From positions 1-64,000 of the forward strand of contig CAMQDS010000007.1 of the NCBI GenBank assembly GCA_946999645.1: DNA of 64,000 nucleotides, in the 5' to 3' direction. Position 1 is the stretch's first letter, and each line of letters opens with the position of its first letter. The notes under the pieces were generated by a model, which worked only from the letters and a program-made list of their open reading frames with translations, had not been told where the DNA came from and searched no databases. The translations under genes were made by a program, and so were the position numbers. The stretch is from an uncultured Bacteroidales bacterium (GTDB taxonomy: Bacteria; Bacteroidota; Bacteroidia; Bacteroidales; UBA932). Shown piece by piece: positions 17,676-26,873 of the stretch.

Positions 17676-19502
17676 ATGAAATACAGATATTTACTGGCAT
17701 TTGTCTTTGCTCTGGCATCTTTTCTTCCAGGATGTAGAAAGCCAGATGAACTGATAATGACAGATAAAAAAATTAAGGCTCCTATTTCTCTTGTAGGAAG
17801 TATTTTAGGTTCAGATATCAAGTATTCTGCAAAAGTAGATGAGGAAGCGGGTACAATAAAAGTAAGAGTTCCTTATTATATATCTGATACAGAGCCTATT
17901 CAAGGAGATTTAAGCCAAATGAGAGTTGAGGCTACACTACCTGTTGGCGCACGTTTTATTCCTTCTATTGCTGGTATTCATGACTTAGTATCAGGTTTTC
18001 ATGCAACCTTAGTCCGTGCAGATGGCACCAAAAAGGATTATTTGATAACCGCTGAATATTTTAAGTCCCCAATTGCTCTTATTACAAAAGTTACTCTCCC
18101 TGATGCACCTTCTGCATTTATTTCTTATGCAGAGCCTGCGAATAAAGAAAAGGGAGCTGTAAATATTTTGAAGACTTCACGCAGCATAGAGATTGCTTCA
18201 CAACATGCTAAGATTGAAGTTTCACCATGGGCAAGATGGGAAAGTGATGCAAAAAATGCTGATGGAACAGTAGATTTGTCAGGATCTCCTGAGATTAAAG
18301 TAATAGCACAAGATGGGACTACTGTAATTTATAAGTCAGGTTTTGAATATCCAAAATTTGTAAAGAAAGGAACAGCCGGATATATGTCTCATCTTTTCCA
18401 TTTGTTCCCTTCTAAGAAGGAGTCATTTGGTTTTATACAGGGAAATAACCGCACATGTGCAGTTGTAGGAAACTACCTTGTAATAAGTGCTCTTGATTTT
18501 AACTTCTTGGTATTCGATCGTTTTGATGGTAAAAAACTTTCAAATGTAAAAGTCAATGTTGATGGTTGCCTTACAGGAACAGCTCAAGTACATGCTATTA
18601 CAACAGATTCAGAAGGTCATCTTGTAGCTATGACATTGGCTGCTGCAAATGATCAGTTGATTAAGAATAAGATTTTTGAAATCTATGTTTGGAAAGACGG
18701 AATTGAAAATCCACCTGTAAAGATTCTTTCTGGAGATATAACTTCAGATGCTATTTTTGAAAGTTTCCGAAATAGTAACAAGGATGCTGTAGGCAAAACT
18801 TGGGATGTTGGTCGTAAGATTGGTATATGCGGAGATGTTACAAAGGGTGATGCTGTTATAGCTACACTTTCACCTGGCATGGCAAGAATTATGAGAATAA
18901 TTGTCAAGGACGGTAAGGTAAAAGAGATAACAGGTTCCGCTTGGGGCTTAACGATGTGGAATCAACAGACAACAATAGTTCCTTTGGATACACGTCCTAC
19001 AGGTGCCTTTTTACATAACGGATCGACTAATCGTCTTATTGGTTATACTTCTCAAGCAGATAAGGTCGGTACTATACTGATGCAACCAGGTCCAAAATGG
19101 TGGAATGGATGGGTAATAGGCATTAGGTACATCGAATTTAATGGAATGAAACTTATTGGAGTTGCAAATACTATGAAAGAAAACGGAGCTTTTCATTATA
19201 CAAAAATGATTATATCCGATATTTCAAATCCAAATGTGAATACATTTAAAGGTGGCGATATTCTGGATACCAGAGAGGATAATTATGACTATAACAATGG
19301 TCGTGAAATAGGAAAGGGTAAGTACAATTTCACAACAGGTTTTGTTTCTTTCTACAATTCTAATGGGTCTATAGGTCCTGATAATACTCAGACAGGTGAT
19401 GTGGCATTTGGTATGAGTCCTGATGGAAATGCAGTTCAGGCATACCTTATGGTTACTGATCATGGAGTTCTTGCATATGAAATTACAAGATATGATATGT
19501 AA
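17676..19502 (+). CDS. PUL lipoprotein, DUF5018/DUF4623-like, unknown function
   Basis: 608 aa from the ATG at 17676, which puts a clean lipoprotein signal at the start (FLPGC, C20); the frame opens earlier, inside susD. An N-terminal beta-sandwich (about 30-145) resembles the DUF5018-type domain found in SusD-linked lipoproteins. The remainder has repeated beta strands with SAWGLTMWNQ and VTDHGVLAYEI, suggesting a propeller-like or DUF4623-like fold. Family names are from memory and tentative. By position (third after susCD) it may be a surface glycan-binding protein, but a catalytic role cannot be excluded. No catalytic motif recognised. Confidence 0.75.
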   Translation: MKYRYLLAFVFALASFLPGCRKPDELIMTDKKIKAPISLVGSILGSDIKYSAKVDEEAGTIKVRVPYYISDTEPIQGDLSQMRVEATLPVGARFIPSIAGIHDLVSGFHATLVRADGTKKDYLITAEYFKSPIALITKVTLPDAPSAFISYAEPANKEKGAVNILKTSRSIEIASQHAKIEVSPWARWESDAKNADGTVDLSGSPEIKVIAQDGTTVIYKSGFEYPKFVKKGTAGYMSHLFHLFPSKKESFGFIQGNNRTCAVVGNYLVISALDFNFLVFDRFDGKKLSNVKVNVDGCLTGTAQVHAITTDSEGHLVAMTLAAANDQLIKNKIFEIYVWKDGIENPPVKILSGDITSDAIFESFRNSNKDAVGKTWDVGRKIGICGDVTKGDAVIATLSPGMARIMRIIVKDGKVKEITGSAWGLTMWNQQTTIVPLDTRPTGAFLHNGSTNRLIGYTSQADKVGTILMQPGPKWWNGWVIGIRYIEFNGMKLIGVANTMKENGAFHYTKMIISDISNPNVNTFKGGDILDTREDNYDYNNGREIGKGKYNFTTGFVSFYNSNGSIGPDNTQTGDVAFGMSPDGNAVQAYLMVTDHGVLAYEITRYDM

Positions 19503-21132
19503 TAAATATAAAGTGGAAAATATTATTCATATAATTCCTATACTTTTATTTAGTTTTGTTGCTTGTACTCGCGGTACATCCCAGGAAGTTATTTCTGGAT
19601 GTATCGCAGTACCATCCGACATTACTGTTCAACGTACAGAGAGGGAGGCAGTCAAAGTCTGTTGGAAAGATCGTAGTAATAACGAGACAGGTTTTGCAGT
19701 GTGGTTAAGAAATGGAGAGGATGCATCTAAACGTCAAAAAGTTGGTGTTGTAGAAAAGAACTGTACCGAATTTACAGTAAGTAAAGGTTTGCAGGAAGGA
19801 AAAAATTATTTCTTTGGTGTTCAAGCACTTGGAACTAAGGAAACTGAAAATTCCAGAATAATATATTCCAAACAGTTTAGATTTGAAGCAGTCCCACAAT
19901 TTCCTAAAGTTGAGATTATAAGTTATAAATCATATTCTGAATGTATTGCAGTTAAATACAAATTATCAGAAGTCCCTTCAAATTCATTAGTACATTATGG
20001 GTTATGTTGGAGTTCATCAGGAACTCCAACATTGGAGGGAATGTATCAGAGAGGTCCTATGGCAAATAGTGACGGTACTGTATTTCAGGTAATTCCTAAC
20101 GCATTATTGGAATATGGAAAAAATTACACTATCCGTGTATATACTTCTGCTTTAGGACTTACCAATTATAGCGGAAATATTAAAGCGGAACTCAAAAAAG
20201 CAATTGATCCTATTGTATTGGATTGGAAAAAGGTGGACAGATTTAATCTTCCTAAGGAAGTTGTAGTTTATGAAACAGTATCAAATTTGAATGGAAAAAA
20301 ATTCCATGCTTGGTATGCAGAAGCTGACATTTCTACAGGTAAGGTTGAATTAAAAGTTAATGTTCCATCTAAAGCTACTATTATTGATGAGCAAGCTTCT
20401 TGGGCAGGAGACAAATGTCTTGTTCTCACTAATGCCGGGTATTTCTATAATGGAAAACACATAGGTGTTGCTGTTGTCGGTTCAAATACTACTGGTGCTA
20501 TAGGTTCCTTACGAGGCTCGTTAAAGCAAGGAGATGTTGAATATAATTCAAGGTATCCTGTTACAAGAGGTATTTTTGGTGTAGATGCTACAGGAAAACC
20601 AGCTGCATATTGGGTCGGAGCCGAAGATTACGGCAAAGTATTTTATTTTGATAGGCCACTACCTTCTGTTAAGGGGGAAAATAAATATGACATAGTATCA
20701 TCTGAAAATCCATGCAAGGCTCTGAATTGGCATCCTACCTATGCAATTTGTGCTGGTCCTGTTCTTCTTAAGAATGGTAAATGTCCTTTCACTTTCTCTG
20801 TAACAGATAAAGGGGGAGATTATTATGTTAGCAACTATGAGATGATTCCATACGACATCTTCGATCCTACAGTTTCTCCTGATAGAACGGCGGTTGGTTG
20901 TACAAAAGATGGAAAAGTAATTCTATTTATCTGCGATGGACGTATAGAATCCAGTAAAGGAGCTACTTTGTTGGAAGAAGCTGCTATATTAAAGGGCATA
21001 GGTTGCGTTGATGCAGTAAATCTTGATGGTGGCGGTTCTACTGGAATGATAGTAAAGGGAGAACATATTAATGATATGACGCCAAATAACCGTCCTGTAG
21101 TTTCAACTATTGGTTTTTATGAAAAAAAATAA
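19492..21132 (+). CDS. Lipoprotein with Fn3 repeats and a NAGPA-type phosphodiester glycosidase domain
   Basis: 546 aa from the ATG at 19492, overlapping the upstream stop by 11 bases; a GTG at 19513 would also keep the signal. The signal ends LFSFVAC (C25). Two Fn3-like domains follow (about 38-128 and 137-235), then the phosphodiester alpha-GlcNAcase-type domain (about 245-545) with TNAGYFYNG (313-321), AGPVLL (421-426) and NLDGGGST (510-517). The family includes the human uncovering enzyme, which removes GlcNAc from a phosphodiester to mannose-6-phosphate. This suggests that the locus handles a glycan with sugar-1-phosphate linkages; that is inference. Confidence 0.87.
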   Translation: MICNKYKVENIIHIIPILLFSFVACTRGTSQEVISGCIAVPSDITVQRTEREAVKVCWKDRSNNETGFAVWLRNGEDASKRQKVGVVEKNCTEFTVSKGLQEGKNYFFGVQALGTKETENSRIIYSKQFRFEAVPQFPKVEIISYKSYSECIAVKYKLSEVPSNSLVHYGLCWSSSGTPTLEGMYQRGPMANSDGTVFQVIPNALLEYGKNYTIRVYTSALGLTNYSGNIKAELKKAIDPIVLDWKKVDRFNLPKEVVVYETVSNLNGKKFHAWYAEADISTGKVELKVNVPSKATIIDEQASWAGDKCLVLTNAGYFYNGKHIGVAVVGSNTTGAIGSLRGSLKQGDVEYNSRYPVTRGIFGVDATGKPAAYWVGAEDYGKVFYFDRPLPSVKGENKYDIVSSENPCKALNWHPTYAICAGPVLLKNGKCPFTFSVTDKGGDYYVSNYEMIPYDIFDPTVSPDRTAVGCTKDGKVILFICDGRIESSKGATLLEEAAILKGIGCVDAVNLDGGGSTGMIVKGEHINDMTPNNRPVVSTIGFYEKK

Positions 21133-22332
21133 ATGAAAATGATTACAAATTTTTTAATTAGTTTATTGGTACCATTGACTGTATCATGTAGTAGTGCTCC
21201 TAAGCCAATTCCACATTGGAAAACTAAAGTGGAAAAAACTGATACATTAAAGTTATCATCAAAATTATATTCACAAGAGAAAAAAAGAGCAGAAATATCT
21301 TATCCTACTGATATGGTATTACTATATGGCGGAGGTCATCATAGGACACCATATGCTTGGGATACAGACCGGGCGTCTTCATATGTTTCGTATACTGACA
21401 GAAATGGTAAGGGACACTGGCTGTTCGATAGTTTTTTGCTATTGGAATTTATGGACCCTGCCGTTAATGGTGGTCCAGGAAAAACTCTGGTAACAGGCTA
21501 TAAATATGATGGTTTATTTATGCCTTCGGCAAATAAGGATGATTGGCAAAGGTTAATCAATTATTATTTTACTCCTGGTTCAGGAGTGGCAGCAATAGAT
21601 GATGCCGTTGCTAAGGCAGAAGAAAAACTTGGTAAAGCGAATAGTAAAAGAAAGATTGTAATAGGCATTCCAGAGCCTATAGTAGATCTTTATTCTGCAA
21701 CACATTCAGGAGGTAATTCATATTGGGGAAAGATTGACGGAAAAGAACTTAATTTCAGTAACGATAATGATCGTATACTTGCATGCAAATGGTATATAGA
21801 TGAGGTGAGGAGACAATTTTATGCAGGAAAATACAAACATATTGAACTTGCTGGATTCTATTGGGTTGCTGAAACTTCCTCAAATACTGGTTCTATTCTA
21901 AGTACTTTAGGAAAGTATCTGAATAAAATGAAATACAGTTTCAATTGGATACCATACTTCAATGCAACTGGTTATTCATTATGGAAAAAATACGGATTTA
22001 ATATAGCCTATCTTCAACCAAACTACTTTTTTAACGAATCAGTTCCAAGGTCACGTCTAAATGAAGCCTGCGATCTGGCTTCGAGATCTGGCATGGATAT
22101 GGAACTCGAATTTGATGAGAATGCACTGGCAAGCAATGGCAGAGCCTATAGACTTCGTGATTATATGGACGCATTTAAAAGTAAAGGCGTTTGGGCTTCT
22201 TTACGTCTGGCATATTACCAGGGAAGTTGGGCTGTTCATTTACTCAAGAACTCATCTGATAAGAGAGATCAAGAGTTGTATAATGATTTTTGTACATTTG
22301 TTGTAGAAAGACCTATTAGAAACGAAAAATAG
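21133..22332 (+). CDS. DUF4855-like lipoprotein, possible TIM-barrel glycosidase
   Basis: 399 aa starting on the base after the previous stop. The lipoprotein signal ends TVSC (C19). I recognise the DUF4855-type opening MVLLYGGGHHRTPYAWDTDR (61-80). Several acidic residues lie at the ends of predicted strands: E181 (GIPEP), E247 (GFYWVAE) and E324/E326 (MELEFDE). That pattern is what a (beta/alpha)8 glycosidase would show, but no known GH family signature is present. Being in the same operon as a phosphodiester glycosidase makes a glycan-cleaving role plausible. Family name from memory; function unknown. Confidence 0.75.
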   Translation: MKMITNFLISLLVPLTVSCSSAPKPIPHWKTKVEKTDTLKLSSKLYSQEKKRAEISYPTDMVLLYGGGHHRTPYAWDTDRASSYVSYTDRNGKGHWLFDSFLLLEFMDPAVNGGPGKTLVTGYKYDGLFMPSANKDDWQRLINYYFTPGSGVAAIDDAVAKAEEKLGKANSKRKIVIGIPEPIVDLYSATHSGGNSYWGKIDGKELNFSNDNDRILACKWYIDEVRRQFYAGKYKHIELAGFYWVAETSSNTGSILSTLGKYLNKMKYSFNWIPYFNATGYSLWKKYGFNIAYLQPNYFFNESVPRSRLNEACDLASRSGMDMELEFDENALASNGRAYRLRDYMDAFKSKGVWASLRLAYYQGSWAVHLLKNSSDKRDQELYNDFCTFVVERPIRNEK

Positions 22333-22359
22333 AAGCAGTTAATTACGATATTATATTTT

Positions 22360-22396
22360 ACCCTCATTGTAAATATTTACGATGAGGGTTTTATAT
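22360..22396 (+). terminator. Intrinsic terminator of the susC-led operon
   Basis: Stem ACCCTCAT / ATGAGGGT extended by GTAAAT / ATTTAC, followed by TTTATATTT. It lies 28 bases after the DUF4855-like gene and separates the locus from carAB. Confidence 0.75.
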
Positions 22397-22420
22397 TTAT
22401 GTATGTGCATAAGTTTTCTT

Positions 22421-22449
22421 TTGACAAGAGGTATTTTTATTTAACTTTG
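22421..22449 (+). promoter_or_regulatory. carAB promoter
   Basis: TTTTG with TTG at 22421-22423, 18 bases, then TAACTTTG (22442-22449), an exact -7 match. The leader to the carA ATG (22482) would be about 26 bases. No PyrR/uracil attenuator structure is seen between promoter and start. Confidence 0.7.
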
Positions 22450-22481
22450 CACATCAATCGGACTTAATAAAATCTTTTCTA

Positions 22482-23567
22482 ATGGAGAATAAACTTGTCG
22501 CAACGCTCAAGTTGCAAAATGGAATGGAGTTCAAAGGTGTGAGTTTCGGATTTAATAGAGTTGGGGATGGAGAAGTAGTTTTTTCTACTGCAATGGTGGG
22601 TTATCCGGAAAGCCTTACTGATCCTTCTTATTCAGGTCAAATCCTTTGTGTTACTTATCCTTTAATTGGTAATTATGGTGTTCCTGATGACAAACTTGAT
22701 AATTTAGGTATTTCTATGAATTTTGAATCGGAGAAGATATGGGTTAGAGGCCTGATCATCTCCGATTATTCTTTTAAATACAGTCATTGGGATGCTATCA
22801 AAAGCCTTGATGAATGGCTTAAAGAACAGCACATCCCTGCTATTTACGGTGTAGATACTCGTGAACTTACCAAAATTCTAAGGGAAAGCGGTTCTATGCT
22901 TGGAAGTATTGTTCCTGAAGGTTGCAAGGATGTAGAAACAATTTATGACCCTGATAAAGAAAACCAGACTGCTATTGTAAGTTGTAAGGAAATTATTAAA
23001 TACAAACCTGAAAATGCAATAGGTAAAAAAGTAGTGCTTGTAGACTGTGGAGTAAAACATAATATTCTTAGGTGTTTTATGAAAAGAGGCATTGAAATAA
23101 TTAGAGTTCCTTGGGATTATGATTTCAATACCTTAGAGTATGACGGTCTTTTCATATCAAACGGTCCTGGAAATCCTGAACATTGTGACAAGACTATAGA
23201 GCATCTAAAAAATGCTTTACAAGGAGATAAACCTATTTTCGGAATATGTATGGGAAACCATCTTCTTGCAAGAGCAGGAGGAGGAACTACCTATAAAATG
23301 AAATACGGACATAGAAGTCATAACCAGCCTGTTAGACTTATCGGCACCAATCGCTGCTTCATTACTTCTCAAAATCATGGTTATGCTGTGGATAATGACT
23401 CATTGGGACAAGGATGGAAACCATGGTTCGTTAATATGAATGATGGTACAAATGAGGGATTAATCCACGAAACTAAACCATTCTGTTCAGTTCAATTCCA
23501 TCCAGAGGCTTCAAGCGGCCCTACAGATACCGAATTTCTTTTTGATGATTTTATAAGCAAATTATAG
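22482..23567 (+). CDS. carA: Carbamoyl-phosphate synthase small (glutaminase) subunit
   Basis: 361 aa class I glutamine amidotransferase. The N-terminal CPSase small-chain domain spans about 1-150, and the GATase domain has the nucleophile C256 in FGICMGNH with H340 and E342 in VQFHPEAS. It releases ammonia from glutamine and passes it to CarB for carbamoyl phosphate, the precursor of pyrimidines and arginine. carB starts 5 bases downstream. No other arginine or pyrimidine genes are adjacent. Confidence 0.97.
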   Translation: MENKLVATLKLQNGMEFKGVSFGFNRVGDGEVVFSTAMVGYPESLTDPSYSGQILCVTYPLIGNYGVPDDKLDNLGISMNFESEKIWVRGLIISDYSFKYSHWDAIKSLDEWLKEQHIPAIYGVDTRELTKILRESGSMLGSIVPEGCKDVETIYDPDKENQTAIVSCKEIIKYKPENAIGKKVVLVDCGVKHNILRCFMKRGIEIIRVPWDYDFNTLEYDGLFISNGPGNPEHCDKTIEHLKNALQGDKPIFGICMGNHLLARAGGGTTYKMKYGHRSHNQPVRLIGTNRCFITSQNHGYAVDNDSLGQGWKPWFVNMNDGTNEGLIHETKPFCSVQFHPEASSGPTDTEFLFDDFISKL

Positions 23568-23572
23568 GCAAT

Positions 23573-26500
23573 ATGAAAGATAACAATATAAAAAAAGTAC
23601 TTGTATTAGGTTCAGGTGCATTAAAAATAGGTCAGGCAGGGGAGTTTGATTATTCTGGTTCTCAAGCCCTTAAAGCATTGAGAGAAGAGGGGATAGAAAC
23701 TGTACTTATCAATCCTAATATAGCCACAGTACAAACTTCAGAAGGTGTGGCAGATAAAATATACTTTTTACCAGTAGATGTCTTTTTTGTAGAAAAGGTA
23801 ATAGAAAAAGAAAAACCTCAAGGTATTCTTCTGTCTTTTGGCGGTCAGACCGCACTTAATTGCGGAGTGGAATTATACAAAAAGGGTATATTGGATAAAT
23901 ACGGAGTAACCGTTCTTGGTACTCCTGTTCAAGCAATAATGGATACAGAAGACAGGGAACTGTTCGTACAAAAGTTAGATGAGATAAATGTAAAGACAAT
24001 AAAGTCACAGCCTGCTGAGAATATCGAAGAGGCACGGCGTGCAGCTCATGAACTTGGCTACCCATTGATTGTTAGGGCTGCTTATGCACTTGGAGGATTG
24101 GGGTCAGGATTTGTAGACAACGACAATGAACTTGAAGAAGTCTGCGAAAAAGCCTTTTCATTCTCTCCTCAGGTCCTTGTAGAAAAATCTTTGAAAGGAT
24201 GGAAAGAAATAGAATATGAAGTTGTAAGAGATAAGTACGATAACTGTATTACTGTTTGCAATATGGAAAATTTCGATCCATTAGGCATTCATACAGGAGA
24301 AAGTATTGTAGTCGCACCTTCACAGACACTTACTAACAAAGATTACTATTTCTTACGAGAACTCTCAATAAAAATAATAAGACATATAGGCATAATAGGT
24401 GAGTGTAATGTTCAATATGCCTATGATCCTAATGCCATGGATTACAGAGTGATTGAAGTGAATGCCAGACTTAGCCGTTCCTCTGCCTTGGCTTCAAAGG
24501 CTACTGGTTATCCTCTTGCTTTTGTGGCAGCAAAACTTGGTCTGGGTTATGGTTTATTCGACCTTAAAAACTCTATTACAAAGACAACTCCTGCATTTTT
24601 TGAACCGGCATTGGATTACATAGTTTGTAAAATTCCACGTTGGGATCTCTCAAAGTTCCATGGAGTTTCACGCAAAATAGGCTCCAGCATGAAATCTGTG
24701 GGCGAAGTGATGTCCATTGGACGTACATTTGAAGAAGCTCTTCAGAAAGGTCTTCGTATGATTGGACAAGGAGCCCATGGCTTTGTGGATAATAAGGAAT
24801 TACATGTAGGAGATATAGAAGAGGCACTTCGTGAACCGACAGATAAACGTATCTTTGTGATTTCCAAGGCAATGAAAGCCGGATATACAGTAGATAAAAT
24901 ACATTCTCTGACAAAAATTGATAAATGGTTCTTAGATAAATTAGAGAATATCGTAATTACAGATAGGCAGCTTTCAGAGTATTCAAAAATTGAAGATGTC
25001 CCTTATGACCTTTTAAAAATAGCAAAACAGCAGGGATTTTCAGATTTTCAAATACAACGTTCAGTTTATAAAGAGTCAGAGTCCATAGCAGAAAATATGG
25101 AAAAAGTTAGGGCTTTTAGAAAATCGTTAGGAATAGTTCCTGTTGTCAAGCAGATAGATACCCTTGCTGCCGAATTTCCTGCTGCTACTAACTATCTGTA
25201 TCTAACATATAACGGCACTTTTAATGATATATCATATATACATGACAATAAATCAATCATAGTGCTTGGCTCAGGTGCATACAGGATAGGTAGTTCAGTA
25301 GAATTTGACTGGTGTTCAGTAAATTGTCTTAATACAATTAAGTCAAACGGTTATAGAGGAGTGCTTATCAATTACAATCCTGAAACTGTATCAACAGATT
25401 ATGATATGTGTGACAGGTTGTACTTTGATGAACTTACCTTTGAACGAGTAATGGATATTATTGAGTTGGAAATTCCTCATGGCGTTGTAGTCTCTGTGGG
25501 AGGACAGATACCGAATAACCTTGCTTTGAAATTAGCTGACCATAATGTCAATATTTTGGGAACATCTGCAGAGGACATAGATAAAGCAGAAGATAGGCAC
25601 AAATTCTCAAGTATAGTTGATGCCCTCGGCGTTGACCAACCTAAATGGAGAGAACTAACTACAATAGAGGATGTTGATAATTTTGTAGCAGAAGTTGGTT
25701 TCCCTGTTTTAGTGCGTCCATCTTATGTCCTTTCTGGAGCCGCAATGAACGTATGTTACGATGAGGAAAAACTTCGTCACTTCCTATCGCTTGCTTCAGA
25801 AGTTTCTAAAGAACATCCTGTAGTCATAAGTCAATTTATGCAGAGATGTAAGGAAATTGAATTTGATGCAGTAGCTGACGCAGGAGAGATACTTGCCTAT
25901 GCCATATCGGAACATATAGAATATGCAGGGGTACATTCTGGTGATGCTACAATACAGTTCCCTCCACAGAAACTATATGTAGAAACGGTAAGAAGAATTA
26001 AGAAAATTGCCAGAAAAATAGCTGTAGCATTAAATATTTCAGGACCTTTCAATATTCAGTTCTTGGCAAAAAACAATGAAATTAAGGTGATAGAGTGTAA
26101 TCTTAGAGCGTCAAGAAGTTTTCCTTTTGTATCCAAGGTATTGAAGATAAACTTTATAGATTTGGCTACTAAAGTTATGCTCGGCTTACATCCTGCTGCT
26201 CCACAAAAGAGTGCATTTGATCTGGATTATGTAGGCGTAAAATCATCACAGTTCTCATTTGCGAGACTTGAAGAGGCTGATCCTATGCTTGGGGTAGATA
26301 TGGCTTCTACTGGAGAGGTTGGATGTATTGGAGATGATTTAAATGAGGCTTTGCTCAAATCTATTCTATCTGTAGGGTATAAAATTCCTAAAAAGAAAAT
26401 ACTTCTATCTACTGGTGACCCTGTGCAGAAAGCTAACATGCTTCGTGCTTGTCAGATGTTGGCAGATAGAGGCTATGAGTTATATGCTACAAGTGGAACC

Positions 26501-26812
26501 TATAAGTACTTTATTGAAAACAGTATACCATGTCAAAAAGTTCTATGGCCAAGCGAATGTGATAACCCTAATTTAAGATTACGTTATCGTCCTGCTCTTG
26601 AACTGATTCAGAACAAAGAAGTTGAAATGGTAATAGATATACCGAAAAATTTTTCAAAAAAGGAATTGGGAAATGGATATAAAATTAGAAGAAGTGCAAT
26701 AGATTTTAACATTCCTCTATTTACAAATTCCAGACTTGCGATTGCATTTATAAGAGCTTTTTGTGCTATGGAAGTTGAAGATATACAGATAAAGTCCTGG
26801 GGCGAATATTAG
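23573..26812 (+). CDS. carB: Carbamoyl-phosphate synthase large subunit
   Basis: 1079 aa with the two homologous ATP-grasp halves visible. The first begins KVLVLGSGALKIGQAGEFDY and the second SIIVLGSGAYRIGSSVEFDW (about residue 560). The C-terminal allosteric MGS-like domain (about 940-1079) contains ATSGTYKYF. It makes carbamoyl phosphate from bicarbonate, ammonia (from CarA) and two ATP. Length equals the usual 1070-1080. The gene ends in front of a bidirectional terminator shared with rho. Confidence 0.97.
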   Translation: MKDNNIKKVLVLGSGALKIGQAGEFDYSGSQALKALREEGIETVLINPNIATVQTSEGVADKIYFLPVDVFFVEKVIEKEKPQGILLSFGGQTALNCGVELYKKGILDKYGVTVLGTPVQAIMDTEDRELFVQKLDEINVKTIKSQPAENIEEARRAAHELGYPLIVRAAYALGGLGSGFVDNDNELEEVCEKAFSFSPQVLVEKSLKGWKEIEYEVVRDKYDNCITVCNMENFDPLGIHTGESIVVAPSQTLTNKDYYFLRELSIKIIRHIGIIGECNVQYAYDPNAMDYRVIEVNARLSRSSALASKATGYPLAFVAAKLGLGYGLFDLKNSITKTTPAFFEPALDYIVCKIPRWDLSKFHGVSRKIGSSMKSVGEVMSIGRTFEEALQKGLRMIGQGAHGFVDNKELHVGDIEEALREPTDKRIFVISKAMKAGYTVDKIHSLTKIDKWFLDKLENIVITDRQLSEYSKIEDVPYDLLKIAKQQGFSDFQIQRSVYKESESIAENMEKVRAFRKSLGIVPVVKQIDTLAAEFPAATNYLYLTYNGTFNDISYIHDNKSIIVLGSGAYRIGSSVEFDWCSVNCLNTIKSNGYRGVLINYNPETVSTDYDMCDRLYFDELTFERVMDIIELEIPHGVVVSVGGQIPNNLALKLADHNVNILGTSAEDIDKAEDRHKFSSIVDALGVDQPKWRELTTIEDVDNFVAEVGFPVLVRPSYVLSGAAMNVCYDEEKLRHFLSLASEVSKEHPVVISQFMQRCKEIEFDAVADAGEILAYAISEHIEYAGVHSGDATIQFPPQKLYVETVRRIKKIARKIAVALNISGPFNIQFLAKNNEIKVIECNLRASRSFPFVSKVLKINFIDLATKVMLGLHPAAPQKSAFDLDYVGVKSSQFSFARLEEADPMLGVDMASTGEVGCIGDDLNEALLKSILSVGYKIPKKKILLSTGDPVQKANMLRACQMLADRGYELYATSGTYKYFIENSIPCQKVLWPSECDNPNLRLRYRPALELIQNKEVEMVIDIPKNFSKKELGNGYKIRRSAIDFNIPLFTNSRLAIAFIRAFCAMEVEDIQIKSWGEY

Positions 26813-26848
26813 AAAAAATGCAGTTCAAATTATTGAACTGCATTTTTT
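26813..26848. terminator. Bidirectional terminator between carB and rho
   Basis: A perfect 11-bp stem ATGCAGTTCAA / TTGAACTGCAT with a 4-base loop is flanked by A6 on the left and T6 on the right, so it can terminate transcription from both strands. carB ends just before it and the convergent rho gene ends 26 bases after it. Confidence 0.9.
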
Positions 26849-26873
26849 ATATAAATAAATCCCTATTCTTTCA

